64,000 nucleotides of DNA, from NCBI RefSeq assembly GCF_007570825.1, contig NZ_SUNB01000003.1, positions 124,001 to 188,000 on the forward strand. Reading direction: 5' to 3'. How positions within the stretch are numbered: the first letter of the stretch is position 1; each line of letters opens with the position of its first letter. Position numbers and translations under genes: made by a program. The notes under the pieces were generated by a model. That model was given only the letters and a program-made list of their open reading frames with translations, was not told the origin of the DNA and searched no databases. Of this stretch, positions 26,421 through 36,550 are shown piece by piece. The stretch is from Pleionea sediminis. Its GTDB lineage: Bacteria; Pseudomonadota; Gammaproteobacteria; Enterobacterales; Kangiellaceae.

Positions 26421-29400
26421 GTGGTCGAAGTTTCAAAACAATCACTCTTTTGCGGTAATAGCAATAGATCTATTTGCCATATCCTAAGCGTTTTTAACTC
26501 TTGGGTTATCCTATTTGCTTGCCTGCTCTACACTTCCTGTTTGCTTGCTGCCGATAATCAAACCTTCGAATTAACCGAAACGGAAAGTCAATGGCTCGCC
26601 CAAAAAGAGCAGATTCGAATTGGCGCCATGAAAGCCTGGCCTCCGTTTAATTTTGTCGATCAATACGGTAAGTCCACAGGCATTGGCGCCGATTACATTA
26701 CAGCTCTAAATAAACGACTCAATGGAAAGCTCGTTATCGAATCGGGGAACTGGAATGAATTATTTGACGCAGTGAAGACTCAACAACTCGACGCCATTTT
26801 AGATATCAATCGAAAGCCAGAGCGTGAACATTACTTCCTGTTTACAAAACCATATTTGCAAGTACCTCATGTTATCGTCGCGCCCAAAAACGCCCCCTTC
26901 TTACGCGATGAGCAAGATTTAAAAGGAAAAGTAATCGCTTTAGAACGCGGTTTTGGCAATGTGACTTATTTTGAAGAAACCTTTCCAGAGACAACAATAA
27001 AACTTTATAAAAATACGGCCCTTGCGCTAGATGCAGTCTCTCGTGGCCAAGCCGATGCGTATGCTGGAAATCGAAGTGCCGCCTTATATTGGATTGGCAA
27101 AGAAGTCATGGTCAATTTAAAAGTTCATGGACGTCTCAATACTGAAGGATCGCAATTGAGTATTGGCGTGCGCACTGACGAGCCTATCTTAGTTAAAATT
27201 TTAGACCGAGCTTTAGCCGACATACGGCAAGAAGAAGTTCGAATGATCCAAAATCGTTGGGTGGGCAACAACGATAACAACAAACAAGTTCTACTTACTG
27301 AGCAGGAACAACAGTGGATTAAAGAAAATCCAATCATTAAAATTGCATTCGATCAAAATTATCCTCCTTACAGCTTTAAAAACGAGCAAGGAAATTTTGA
27401 AGGTGTTGCTGTCGATATTGCTTTTGAGTTAGCAAATCGCATAGGCGTTGAACTCAATATTCATCCTGAAGGCCAATGGCTCAATTTATATCAAGATGCC
27501 ATAGCAGGAAAAGTTGATGTGGTCGCAACCTTGGTCAAAACACCGGATAGAGAAGATAACTTCAATTTTACCCAACCCTATATATCCCTTTCACGATTTA
27601 TCGTTACCAAAAAAGAGGACCGCGAAAATATTGCTAGCACAGACGATCTTCGAGGAAAAACCATTGCTCTAATTGAAGGCTACTCAACATCAAGTCAAGT
27701 GATTGCCAAATATCCCAGCATTACACCCTATTATGTAAAAAATATTCAAGAAAGTTTAAAAGCCGTCTCAGCGGGACTGGCGGATGCTGCGATCGCAGAT
27801 ATAGGAATGGCGCAACATGCTATGACGTTACTTGGATTGACCAATCTTGGTTTTGCCAGTGTTTATGTCGATAATGATCTTGATGAACGCTATGGCGTTC
27901 ATATCGACAAACCCATTCTAGCTTCGATATTAGACAAAGCACTTGAGTCATTAAGCTACCAGGAATATTTGGCATTTTATTCAAATTGGTCAGTTCCTTA
28001 CACCGAAAAAATCATATCGGGCGTTCAATCAAAAAACTTTAAACTCACAGAAAGTGAAAAAGCCTGGTTAGACAAACATAAAGTCATTCGCTTAGCATCG
28101 GATTATTCTTGGCCACCATTTGAGTACATAGAAAAAGACGGCACTTATCATGGTATTGGTGCCGATTATATGGCGCTTATCGAACAGCGTTTAGGTATTC
28201 GATTTGAAGTTTCACCTCGGCGTGCTTGGCAAGAAATTACCGATATGGTTGCTAACAAAGAGCTCGATATACTGTCTTGTGCTATGGAAACCGAACAGCG
28301 GCAAAAATATGCAATCTTTACCCAACCTTATATTTCTCACCCAATGATTATTGTAACACGCGACAATATTGACTTTGTTGAGGGCATCGATGGACTCGCT
28401 GGTAAAAAAGTTTCTATAGAAAAGGGTTATGGATCTTATGACTTAATGTTAGATCGACACCCAGAAGTTAACATCATACCCTACACAGACTCCTTGTCGG
28501 CAATGATGGCCGTATCGAATGGCGAAGTGTTTGCTTATATAGGTAACATTGCGACCATGAGTTATGTTGCTCGCCAGAACGGAATTACCAACATTAAAAT
28601 ATCCGGGCAAGTTCCTTACCGTTTTGATTTGTCCATAGGTGTTCGTGACGACTGGCCGGAGTTCATTCCAATTCTTCAAAAAGCATTGAACTCCATTACG
28701 CGCGAAGAGCACAATCAAATACGCAATAAGTGGATCGCTATCGACGTTGAAAAGCCGTTTAACTATACCATCATTTGGCAAGTTGGTAGCCTTGTCATCA
28801 TAATTTTAGTCTCCTTCCTATTTTGGAACTTATCGCTGAATAAACGAGTGAAAGAACGAACCCAACAATTAACGTATCAAGCAAACTATGACTCATTGAC
28901 GCAATTACCTAATCGAGCTTATGTCTTAAAACAACTTAATGACTTATTAGAAAAAGCCGTAGAATCTCGTGACAAACTGGCCGTACTCTTTCTCGATTTA
29001 GATGACTTTAAAATTATTAACGACACCATGGGACACGATGCTGGAGATCAACTATTAATTGAAGCGTCTCAACGAATGAAAAAGTCATTAGGAGAGAATC
29101 ATATCGTTGGACGTATGGGTGGAGATGAGTTTATCGCTATTATTCGAGACTATGATGACGATAGTCAAACAACCTTATTAGCCGATCGTTTAATCGACAA
29201 CTTTAAGAATAAATTTGAAATTGATAATCAAGAAATCAAAATGTCAACCAGCATCGGAATCGCGACTTATCCTGAAGACGGAACATCCTCTTCAACATTA
29301 CTCAGTCATGCCGATGCGGCTATGTATCATTCAAAACGACAAGGCCGCAGTACTTATTCTCATTTTACCGAAGAGATGAATCGCGAAGTCGAACGTCGCA

Positions 29401-30191
29401 TTGAAATTGAAAAAAATATGCAAGGCGCTCTGGAGCGCAATGAGTTTTCACTGGTCTATCAACCCAAAGTTGATATCGCAAGCCGTCGAATTATTGGTGT
29501 TGAAGCTTTGTTACGATGGCATTCACCTCAACTGGGCTCTGTGGCCCCCGATGAATTCATCCCAATTGCAGAAAATAATGGTCATATATTACCGATTGGT
29601 GAATTCGTTTTAAAAACGGCTATTGAGAGGCTGAATGAATGGCAAAACAAATTTGATTTATCCTTAACAATGGCTGTGAACTTATCTCCGATACAGTTTC
29701 GTGATCCTAACTTATCCCGAAATATTCGCGAATCGATGGAGCAAATTGGCATTCAATTATCATCGTTAGAACTTGAAGTTACAGAAGGTGTTTTATTAAA
29801 AGGTCATAACTTTGTCCAAAAAGCCATTAGCGAACTGAAGTCTTTAGGTGTTCATTTATCAATGGATGACTTCGGAACTGGCTATTCATCGTTAAGCTAC
29901 TTACGAAAATATCCTTTCGATCGCATTAAAATTGATCGTGAATTTATCAAAGGCATTACCGATAACGAAACTGACCGACAATTAGTCTACGCATCGATTG
30001 AAATGGCACACGGCTTAAACTTGTCCGTCGTTGCTGAAGGTGTTGAGACAGACTCTCAACTGTCGATACTGGCTGAACGCTATTGTGACATTGCGCAAGG
30101 CTATTTATTTAGCAAACCCCTTCCTTACGAACAAATGACACAATTTTTACAGGACCATTTTTCATCTTTCAATATCGACCAATCGGCCTAA
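26421..30191 (+). CDS. Triple periplasmic-binding-domain GGDEF-EAL cyclic-di-GMP enzyme
   Basis: A 1256-residue inner-membrane protein. After a signal/TM segment come three tandem solute-binding-protein family 3 domains (about residues 50-290, 292-540, 542-785), each opening with W-P-P-F-N/Y-P-P-Y-S/W-P-P-F-E. A transmembrane helix (about 795-818) follows, then a GGDEF domain with intact G-G-D-E-F at 900-904 and an EAL domain with E-A-L at 1028-1030 and D-D-F-G-T-G at 1149-1154. The R-x2-D inhibitory site is missing before GGDEF. Both catalytic motifs look intact, so it could make or degrade c-di-GMP in response to amino-acid-like ligands. A GTG start is used. Having three sensor domains is unusual; one or two is common. 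Confidence 0.92.
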   Translation: MVEVSKQSLFCGNSNRSICHILSVFNSWVILFACLLYTSCLLAADNQTFELTETESQWLAQKEQIRIGAMKAWPPFNFVDQYGKSTGIGADYITALNKRLNGKLVIESGNWNELFDAVKTQQLDAILDINRKPEREHYFLFTKPYLQVPHVIVAPKNAPFLRDEQDLKGKVIALERGFGNVTYFEETFPETTIKLYKNTALALDAVSRGQADAYAGNRSAALYWIGKEVMVNLKVHGRLNTEGSQLSIGVRTDEPILVKILDRALADIRQEEVRMIQNRWVGNNDNNKQVLLTEQEQQWIKENPIIKIAFDQNYPPYSFKNEQGNFEGVAVDIAFELANRIGVELNIHPEGQWLNLYQDAIAGKVDVVATLVKTPDREDNFNFTQPYISLSRFIVTKKEDRENIASTDDLRGKTIALIEGYSTSSQVIAKYPSITPYYVKNIQESLKAVSAGLADAAIADIGMAQHAMTLLGLTNLGFASVYVDNDLDERYGVHIDKPILASILDKALESLSYQEYLAFYSNWSVPYTEKIISGVQSKNFKLTESEKAWLDKHKVIRLASDYSWPPFEYIEKDGTYHGIGADYMALIEQRLGIRFEVSPRRAWQEITDMVANKELDILSCAMETEQRQKYAIFTQPYISHPMIIVTRDNIDFVEGIDGLAGKKVSIEKGYGSYDLMLDRHPEVNIIPYTDSLSAMMAVSNGEVFAYIGNIATMSYVARQNGITNIKISGQVPYRFDLSIGVRDDWPEFIPILQKALNSITREEHNQIRNKWIAIDVEKPFNYTIIWQVGSLVIIILVSFLFWNLSLNKRVKERTQQLTYQANYDSLTQLPNRAYVLKQLNDLLEKAVESRDKLAVLFLDLDDFKIINDTMGHDAGDQLLIEASQRMKKSLGENHIVGRMGGDEFIAIIRDYDDDSQTTLLADRLIDNFKNKFEIDNQEIKMSTSIGIATYPEDGTSSSTLLSHADAAMYHSKRQGRSTYSHFTEEMNREVERRIEIEKNMQGALERNEFSLVYQPKVDIASRRIIGVEALLRWHSPQLGSVAPDEFIPIAENNGHILPIGEFVLKTAIERLNEWQNKFDLSLTMAVNLSPIQFRDPNLSRNIRESMEQIGIQLSSLELEVTEGVLLKGHNFVQKAISELKSLGVHLSMDDFGTGYSSLSYLRKYPFDRIKIDREFIKGITDNETDRQLVYASIEMAHGLNLSVVAEGVETDSQLSILAERYCDIAQGYLFSKPLPYEQMTQFLQDHFSSFNIDQSA

Positions 30192-30204
30192 AGGTAGATG
30201 TCAT

Positions 30205-32013
30205 TTATTTTCTTCGTGCGGTTTCGAGCAACTTTTTCGCTGATTGATAAGAATATTTATCTTTCAGTAAACGACGACTATGAGAAAGATGCTTTTCGGT
30301 TGTCGCAAGATCGCCGCGATTAGCCGCTCTTTGCGCTAGCTTCCAATGCATATTTCCAAGCTCAATCAGTTTTTTCTCGGCACTGACTTGATTGGGATCC
30401 GCTTTAAGAATCGCTAAATAGGCTTCTTCAGCATTATTGCCTGTCGGCGAACTCAACTGATTTTTATCAATCAAGGATTGGGCTTTCTTATACAAGTTTT
30501 TAATCGGTATCCAATCTCGAGGATAAAAAGCCATTTTTCCGGTGACAAGCTGAGGCTTAATACTGCGTACTTTCCCATGATGAACCTCAACCGCAAGTTC
30601 TTGCCCTAGATATTCTTTGCCCAATAATAGATGATGAACCCCAGTCGTAAGATTGTCTATTTTATGAGGCGTTGTTTCGGGCAACCGCTCTCCATCCAAC
30701 TCTATCCAGGCACCCGAAGGAACGGACTCGATTAGTAACGAACCGGTGCCAACTTCTAACTTAAGTTGCTTATTGACAATTTTGTTGTCCAAAACTTCGA
30801 TTGTCGCGCTCGCATCAGAAAACAAAGGGTGTGTTAATTTAAGGCGATGTTCTCCAGTACGAATCGATTGACCGAGATAGGGAGTTTGCCCTACTTCTTG
30901 ACCGTTTAAAAATACGGTTGCACCTGAAGGCTCTGAATCAATTTTAATAACACCTTTTGGCTGGTCTCCATCGACCGTATTGCTATTAATTAGCGCCATT
31001 GCCCAATCATAGCTACGGCTCAAATTTTCAGAAACCAAGTCTTTTTGCCAATATCCAAGTGATACGACGCCAACTAATACTATCGCAATACCCCAAAACC
31101 ATAATCTCGAACTCGGTTCAACGGTATCTGAAATACCGCCGAAATTTAAAACATCGGCTTGCTGCTCCCTTCGTTTTTCATAAAATTCTTCTAGCTTGAA
31201 TTCTTGGTCTACTTCTAATAATTCAATCGCCTCAATTAACTCATCGGCCGAGGCAAATCGGTCTTCTTTCGATTTTGCCAGCAAAACTTCGATAAAATCT
31301 TGATAAGGTGACAACTCCATTGGTAGCTGAGGTATGGGTTCATTAATGTGAGCCAAAGCAATAGCGATAGGCTTATCTGCGTCGTAAGGAACCTCACCCA
31401 ATAGCATTTCATAAAAAACAATGCCCAGACTGTACAAATCACTGCGTTCATCTAAGGAATCGCCCTGCGCCTGCTCAGGACTGATGTATCGAGGTGTACC
31501 AATACTTTCACGGGCATTAGAGATTGTCGCCTCACTACTGAGCGTCGTAACGATACCCAAATCAGTTAATTTGGCATTACCATCTTCATCAAACAAAATA
31601 TTTTCTGGCTTAATATCTCGATGAATAAATCCTTTGTTATGAGCATACTTAAGTGCTTTCGCTATCTGCTTCAAGTATTGCAACGACTCGACCACGGAGA
31701 GCCCTTCATCAATGCGTTGCTTCAAATCGCCATTGGGCAAGTATTCCATGAGATAAAAGTGAATATTGTCCTCTTCACCGACGTCGTAAACAGTCACAAT
31801 ATGAGGATGGAAAAGATTGGCTGTCGCTCGAACTTCACGATTAAACCGCGCCAACCAGTCCTTATCACGCGCCATCTCGGGTGGTAATACTTTAATCGCA
31901 ACGTTACGCCCCAATACCGTATCTTCAGCAAGATAAACATCGGCCATTCCGCCTTTGCCTATCTGACGAATAATGCGAAGCTTACCTAGTCGTGTATCGG
32001 GTTTAATCATCAT
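30205..32013 (-). CDS. Transmembrane Ser/Thr protein kinase with PEGA domains
   Basis: A 602-residue Hanks-type kinase. The N-terminal catalytic domain (about 10-267) has G-K-G-G-M-A-D-V in the glycine loop, K41 in V-A-I-K, the catalytic loop H-R-D-I-K-P-E-N at 131-138, and D-L-G at 151-153 in place of D-F-G, a known variant. A transmembrane helix (about 304-321) leads to two PEGA domains (about 354-421 and 425-490) and a helical C-terminus with possible TPR-like repeats. It is anchored in the inner membrane with PEGA outside. Convergent with the GGDEF-EAL gene by 13 bases. Its substrates are unknown, but it lies near the ADP-ribosylglycohydrolase. Confidence 0.92.
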   Translation of the reverse strand: MMIKPDTRLGKLRIIRQIGKGGMADVYLAEDTVLGRNVAIKVLPPEMARDKDWLARFNREVRATANLFHPHIVTVYDVGEEDNIHFYLMEYLPNGDLKQRIDEGLSVVESLQYLKQIAKALKYAHNKGFIHRDIKPENILFDEDGNAKLTDLGIVTTLSSEATISNARESIGTPRYISPEQAQGDSLDERSDLYSLGIVFYEMLLGEVPYDADKPIAIALAHINEPIPQLPMELSPYQDFIEVLLAKSKEDRFASADELIEAIELLEVDQEFKLEEFYEKRREQQADVLNFGGISDTVEPSSRLWFWGIAIVLVGVVSLGYWQKDLVSENLSRSYDWAMALINSNTVDGDQPKGVIKIDSEPSGATVFLNGQEVGQTPYLGQSIRTGEHRLKLTHPLFSDASATIEVLDNKIVNKQLKLEVGTGSLLIESVPSGAWIELDGERLPETTPHKIDNLTTGVHHLLLGKEYLGQELAVEVHHGKVRSIKPQLVTGKMAFYPRDWIPIKNLYKKAQSLIDKNQLSSPTGNNAEEAYLAILKADPNQVSAEKKLIELGNMHWKLAQRAANRGDLATTEKHLSHSRRLLKDKYSYQSAKKLLETARRK

Positions 32014-32160
32014 TTATAGCATTCTCACTGGGACTACCTTTTTCTTAGCAATCGATCGTTTAAAAGTATAGGTAACAATTCAATCGAACTCATCCATTTT
32101 AACTAAATGCTCGATTAAATAAATAGCTATCAGTAGCTTCTGATACTTCCTTCACATCGA

Positions 32161-32748
32161 CTAATGCACATTTCGCTCTTTTTCTGGCGACATTTCAGTC
32201 GTGTAAAGTTGTTTAACCTGTCTAACAAAATCATCGTACTCTTGAGGACTTATCGCTTCTTCATTTTTTAAATAATTAAATTTCCCTATCTCAGACTCTA
32301 AGTCCGATTCTGTATCGATAAATGCATAATAATCTTTAAGAAGCTGTTTTTTCTTCGCATACAAAGCTTCAATAATTTGGTCATGCTGCTTGTCCTTCAA
32401 GATACTCACTTCGTCACTATCGGTTAGATACAAAGTAAATTTCGCTTTTTTCTTAAAGTACAATATTACAAAGATCAAACTGATAGAAAACATAGAATAT
32501 TTTGGAGACCCCGTTAAAATCTCCATTGCCGTATATTGAATACCACCAACGAGTAAAAAACAGACAGCGCCAATGAAAAACAGCATATTCTTTTCATGCA
32601 TCTCATGAAAATCATCTCTCGCTGGCAATGATAAGTATTTTATTTTTTTTGTGGTTCCAATTGACTCGTCAGCTTGGTAATAGGTGAAGTGATCGTTAAA
32701 TAACTTAAACCTTCTTTTTATACCCATCGTTTTTTGATTAAACATCAT
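32161..32748 (-). CDS. Two-TM hypothetical protein with SHOCT-like tail
   Basis: A 195-residue protein with two close transmembrane helices (about residues 52-72 and 80-96), a polar domain, and a C-terminal segment F-N-Y-L-K-N-E-E-A-I-S-P-Q-E-Y-D-D-F that looks like the SHOCT motif (a small C-terminal element of oligomerisation). Start by ATG at 32748. No enzymatic motif. It sits 64 bases upstream of the next gene on the same strand, close to an ADP-ribosylglycohydrolase, but its role is unknown. Confidence 0.6.
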   Translation of the reverse strand: MMFNQKTMGIKRRFKLFNDHFTYYQADESIGTTKKIKYLSLPARDDFHEMHEKNMLFFIGAVCFLLVGGIQYTAMEILTGSPKYSMFSISLIFVILYFKKKAKFTLYLTDSDEVSILKDKQHDQIIEALYAKKKQLLKDYYAFIDTESDLESEIGKFNYLKNEEAISPQEYDDFVRQVKQLYTTEMSPEKERNVH

Positions 32749-32812
32749 AATTATTTAATTCCCTATTTTCTCTAAACTACACCCTAAAATGATTCGCTAT
32801 TAAGAGTGTCAT

Positions 32813-33712
32813 TTATTTTCCATACTTTAGATACAACTTGCGACTTATTTGCAAAATATCCGAAGCCATATAAAGACGTTCGACCCAATGCTTTGGTATT
32901 TGATTGAATCCATAATAGGCTCCTGCGATTTGCCCCGTAATCGCAGCCGTCGTATCGGCATCATCACCAAGATTGACGGCTGCAAGAATGGCTTCTTCAT
33001 AAGTGTTCGTTTCAAAAAAGCACCACAAAGCCGCTTCTAAAGAATCGACACAGTAGCCAGAACCAACGAGACCGGCATAAGACTTATTCAGAAAGTCACC
33101 GGAAACTAATCTTTTTATTTTTGGTTGATAAAAAGAATGATCAATTGTTTTCATCAGCTCTGATTTATTCAATCCCGACAGAGCACGATAAATTAAAAAC
33201 GCTAATAATTGACAGCTTTCAATCGCTTCTGCTGCACCATGCGTGGTACGAGAACTCTTTGCCGCTAAATCAGCTAATTTATCGGGTGTTTGAAATGAAT
33301 ATAGAACGATTGGTGCCAATCGCATTAATGAACCATTGCCCGCGCTGTTTGGATCAGTCGAACCACAATAGGGTTCTCCAGTTTGCTGAAATTTATTTAA
33401 TGCATCTCTCACGGTATTTCCAATGTCAAAACAAACACCGGTAGAACTTAAATATCCCCATTGCCACCAATTTAAATAACGCGCCATTTGATCTCTAGCA
33501 TCGAAAGTCGATTTCTCGAGCAAACTCTCCGCCAAACATAATGCCATTGACGTATCGTCTGTCCATTGACCCGGTTTCAAATGAAAAGGTCCTCCGCCTG
33601 TCAAATCAGTGACAGGTTTAAAGCTTCCTCGAGGTGAAAACTCAACGGTCGTTCCCACCGCATCTCCGCAGGCCAGTCCAACCAGAGCTCCTTTAAATTT
33701 ATCTTCGGTCAT
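32813..33712 (-). CDS. ADP-ribosylglycohydrolase (DraG-like)
   Basis: A 299-residue enzyme of the ADP-ribosyl-glycohydrolase superfamily, which removes ADP-ribose from modified proteins or small molecules. The two metal-binding motifs are visible: T-D-D-T-S at residues 51-55 and G-D-D-A-D-T-T at 249-255, with G-N-G-S-L-M-R-L-A-P around 125-134. Length is typical. Cytoplasmic. The target is unknown; a DraG-like role in nitrogen control is possible only if a DraT partner exists, and none is in view. The local cluster of kinase and glycohydrolase suggests reversible protein modification. Confidence 0.92.
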   Translation of the reverse strand: MTEDKFKGALVGLACGDAVGTTVEFSPRGSFKPVTDLTGGGPFHLKPGQWTDDTSMALCLAESLLEKSTFDARDQMARYLNWWQWGYLSSTGVCFDIGNTVRDALNKFQQTGEPYCGSTDPNSAGNGSLMRLAPIVLYSFQTPDKLADLAAKSSRTTHGAAEAIESCQLLAFLIYRALSGLNKSELMKTIDHSFYQPKIKRLVSGDFLNKSYAGLVGSGYCVDSLEAALWCFFETNTYEEAILAAVNLGDDADTTAAITGQIAGAYYGFNQIPKHWVERLYMASDILQISRKLYLKYGK

Positions 33713-33937
33713 AACTTACTTTCTTCTTGCTCTTCTAATACGGATCCAGGAATAAACTGAATTGGATAAGTAAAAACTTTAGGGAGCATAAATATACTCT
33801 GCGTTATTATCGAAAACAGCTTGGATCTTTTCTCTATCACTCCCAAATAGACTTTCCGGTTCTGCTTTTAACACCTGACAGTTTATTACCAATGCACAGA
33901 GAACATACACTTGAATAACTTCCATAGTAACGAAAAC

Positions 33938-34915
33938 TTAATTTAAATTAACGCTCAAGCCAATTAACTTCCAACGAATCCCTTCAAAAATATACTTAAA
34001 CTCAAAAGAGACGTTTATTTGCTTCGTCGGGTATTGTCCTTCCACTAATAATACGCCCTCTGAGTTTACCTGAGGTTTTTTCGTGAACTGAGGACTCATA
34101 TTTGAAAGTCCCCTTAAGTCGATATTTTTTCCATAGAAACTCGAAAAGCCTTCATCGAGTTTGTCGGGTGACGATTGCTTTTGCCACAATTGAGACGTGT
34201 AATTATAAAGCTTGCTCATATCACTGTCATAGACAGATTCAGCAAAAACTGCCATAGTTTCACTGGCTAGTCGCACAAGCTCATCCTCAGAAGGCATCAC
34301 AGCGGTAACCAACTCGTCTTTAATGCCCGATGTTGGCATTTGAATCGCAAAAATTTTCCATGCCTCAGCACTTTTAACAAAACTCAAAGATACCGGAACC
34401 ACGCCGCCAGATTCGGTGGTAATTGATCCCGTTAATAAACCCCGATTGCCATTTCTCGAACGATTACTCCAATTAGCGTCAACAAATTGATCTAACGAAG
34501 TCTTCTTTAAATACGTCATCAACTCCGCTTTACTGGTTTGCGCTTTAAAATCTTCCGAGAGGAAAGTGTAAGCCTTTTCGATGTCATTATTTTTCACAGA
34601 CTGAAAAAATTCATTCGCGGTTTTCGTTAAGTCGGCCGTTAAAATAAAAACAGCACTGAATATCAAACCGATGACGACGGCAATCCCGCCCAAAACTTTG
34701 GGCCAAACAGGCTTTTTATTCGTTGCAATAGCCTTCTCGTTATTTTGCTGGTGATTGTCTGGAGTATTTTGCTCAAGAGCTTGTAATTTTGTTTCTCTCC
34801 GGTACATGACACCACCGGCGATCAGAAGCAAAGGCCCAATAAACAAACCCGCCCAACCGATAGAAAACGTTAAGATAAGTCCCGCGACCTGCATCAAAAC
34901 AGCAATGTTTTTCAT
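33938..34915 (-). CDS. Membrane protein with two NTF2-like domains
   Basis: A 325-residue protein. Two N-terminal transmembrane helices (about residues 4-22 and 24-40), a linker rich in Asn/Gln/Lys, a third helix (about 73-95), and two repeated cone-shaped (NTF2-like, DUF3887/DUF4864-like) domains: T-A-N-E-F-F-Q-S-V-K-N-N-D-I-E-K-A-Y-T and a similar M-A-V-F-A-E-S-V-Y-D-S-D-M-S-K-L-Y. The ATG is preceded by AAGGA. Probably an inner-membrane protein with an exposed sensor or binding domain. No exact family call. It is 150 bases beyond an ARG-hydrolase gene on the same strand. Confidence 0.62.
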   Translation of the reverse strand: MKNIAVLMQVAGLILTFSIGWAGLFIGPLLLIAGGVMYRRETKLQALEQNTPDNHQQNNEKAIATNKKPVWPKVLGGIAVVIGLIFSAVFILTADLTKTANEFFQSVKNNDIEKAYTFLSEDFKAQTSKAELMTYLKKTSLDQFVDANWSNRSRNGNRGLLTGSITTESGGVVPVSLSFVKSAEAWKIFAIQMPTSGIKDELVTAVMPSEDELVRLASETMAVFAESVYDSDMSKLYNYTSQLWQKQSSPDKLDEGFSSFYGKNIDLRGLSNMSPQFTKKPQVNSEGVLLVEGQYPTKQINVSFEFKYIFEGIRWKLIGLSVNLN

Positions 34916-35217
34916 AAAAATCCTTATTGCATATAAAGTAGACTGATACAGGTGAAATTATGACCCTTCTGGATAGATATATCAATTAGCAATACCGAAA
35001 TTGATTATTTTACAACCAGCCCCTCATCGATTGTTATCAATTAATGGTCAGTCTTTGTTGTCGCTATGATTGTTTCAATTTGATTAAGCTTGTCACAGAT
35101 TGAAAACAAAACCCTTGCTCTGGTTGTTTATTGTACACCATCAAAGTTACAGCCTTTGTCATGGCCAAGCGAATGGATAATTACATTCGATTAAATTGCA
35201 TCAAATGTATGTTTCAA
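34916..35217. other. Intergenic region
   Basis: About 300 bp between two minus-strand genes. No reading frame, hairpin or repeat is visible. Confidence 0.5.
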
Positions 35218-35787
35218 TTATTCATTACAACGTTTCAATTTTTCACCATTCGGATAACTAATGTGTTCTTTTAAAAATCGAGAAAACCAACGAAATTCTC
35301 CAATGGTCATAATAAACTGCATGGAGGCAAATGCTTGATTTTCATTATCCATAATCAATTCAATAGCGGAACACAATTCTTCCAATTTTATAAATAGCTC
35401 AGCAGAATTAATGTTTCTTTTAGGCAGATATGCCTCAAACTGATCCAATCGGTTGATAATATTTTTTGCAGGCTGTTTATATTGTTTTAATGTCGCTTTA
35501 TCGGAAAGAATTATGTCTTGCGATTTTTTCCTTAATTTCTTTGGAAGTGCAATACTTTCCCACCAAGTATTCACTTGCATTTCATTAGCATTAATACGAT
35601 ATAAAGATTGTTCTTCTCCCTCTTCCAAACTGTCTAACATTTCTCGCGTTAAAAAATCATCTTGTTGAACCAGCGCGGGTTTTAAAAGTAATACCGCAAT
35701 CGTCTTATCACTATCCGAGACAAGTTCCTTTCCACAACCGGTCAAGTTAATTAGAAAGGCCAGCGTTAAACAGATTTTTATTGTCAT
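35218..35787 (-). CDS. Lipoprotein, function unknown
   Basis: A 189-residue exported lipoprotein with a lipobox L-T-G-C (Cys 18). The mature part is largely helical and hydrophilic with L-K-Q-Y-K-Q-P-A-K-N-I-I-N-R-L-D-Q-F and a cysteine pair near the C-terminus (E-L-C and R-C-N). No catalytic motif is recognised. It starts at an ATG and is divergent from the FN3-like gene at 35924. Probably attached to the outer membrane on the periplasmic face. Confidence 0.65.
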   Translation of the reverse strand: MTIKICLTLAFLINLTGCGKELVSDSDKTIAVLLLKPALVQQDDFLTREMLDSLEEGEEQSLYRINANEMQVNTWWESIALPKKLRKKSQDIILSDKATLKQYKQPAKNIINRLDQFEAYLPKRNINSAELFIKLEELCSAIELIMDNENQAFASMQFIMTIGEFRWFSRFLKEHISYPNGEKLKRCNE

Positions 35788-35923
35788 TTAATTCGCCCTT
35801 AAATTATTTAAGCCGTAGTTTATCATCAATCTCAATGACTAATAACTCATCGATTATTACTTGAACATCTTTTCAGTTGGCGATACCTTCTAATCTCTTC
35901 ATTTGTTTAAAAAGGATAATATA

Positions 35924-36550
35924 ATGAGAAAACGAATTTCGCTATTAACCCTAACGGCTGTTTCACTAGCTTCACAACTAGCGATAGCTCATCACAACGA
36001 TCAAGACTATACCTGTACTACTCAAGAGTTCACTCAAAATGTTTATTCAGGTTGGGCTTCTTGTACTGCCTATGACAGTAATAATCGCCCTAATTATCTG
36101 ACAGAATATGTGAGTGTCAGCTACACTTCATTCTATAGAATTAATCAATATCAATCGGGTGAATGGTTGAGTTGTCACGCTTCTGTTCCATTCTCTCACG
36201 TAGAAACCCGAACTCAAGAGGTTTGTACTCATACTCCGCGCGAACCTTATGTCTCTTATGTCAATTACGAGTACGGCGCTTGTCGTTATTACACACGACA
36301 CGGTTTCTTGACATGGCAACGTAAAAATACCGCAACCAGTTATCAAGTTCAGGAAAAATCTGGAACCCGCTGGAATAACATTTATTCAGGTAGTGGCACC
36401 GCCATGAATTATTCGAAACAACCGGGTAATACCAATCGTTCGTATCAATTACGGGTAAGAGCGAAAAGCGGTTCCGATGCTGGCTCGTGGAATTACTTTA
36501 CCGCGTCTGTTCCAAGATGCTGGAATGGTGGAGGTCCTCACCCTCAATAA
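35924..36550 (+). CDS. Exported FN3-like domain protein
   Basis: A 208-residue exported protein with a signal peptide M-R-K-R-I-S-L-L-T-L-T-A-V-S-L-A and cleavage after L-A-I-A. The ATG at 35924, eight bases after AAAAAGGA, is preferred to a TTG at 35903. The N-terminal half has several cysteines (C-T-T-Q, S-C-T-A, S-C-H-A, V-C-T-H) and aromatic residues; the C-terminal half is a fibronectin-type-III-like module (A-T-S-Y-Q-V-Q-E-K ... S-Y-Q-L-R-V-R-A-K-S-G-S). Such domains serve in binding. It is upstream of a secreted cysteine protease and an LRR protein, all exported. Confidence 0.7.
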   Translation: MRKRISLLTLTAVSLASQLAIAHHNDQDYTCTTQEFTQNVYSGWASCTAYDSNNRPNYLTEYVSVSYTSFYRINQYQSGEWLSCHASVPFSHVETRTQEVCTHTPREPYVSYVNYEYGACRYYTRHGFLTWQRKNTATSYQVQEKSGTRWNNIYSGSGTAMNYSKQPGNTNRSYQLRVRAKSGSDAGSWNYFTASVPRCWNGGGPHPQ

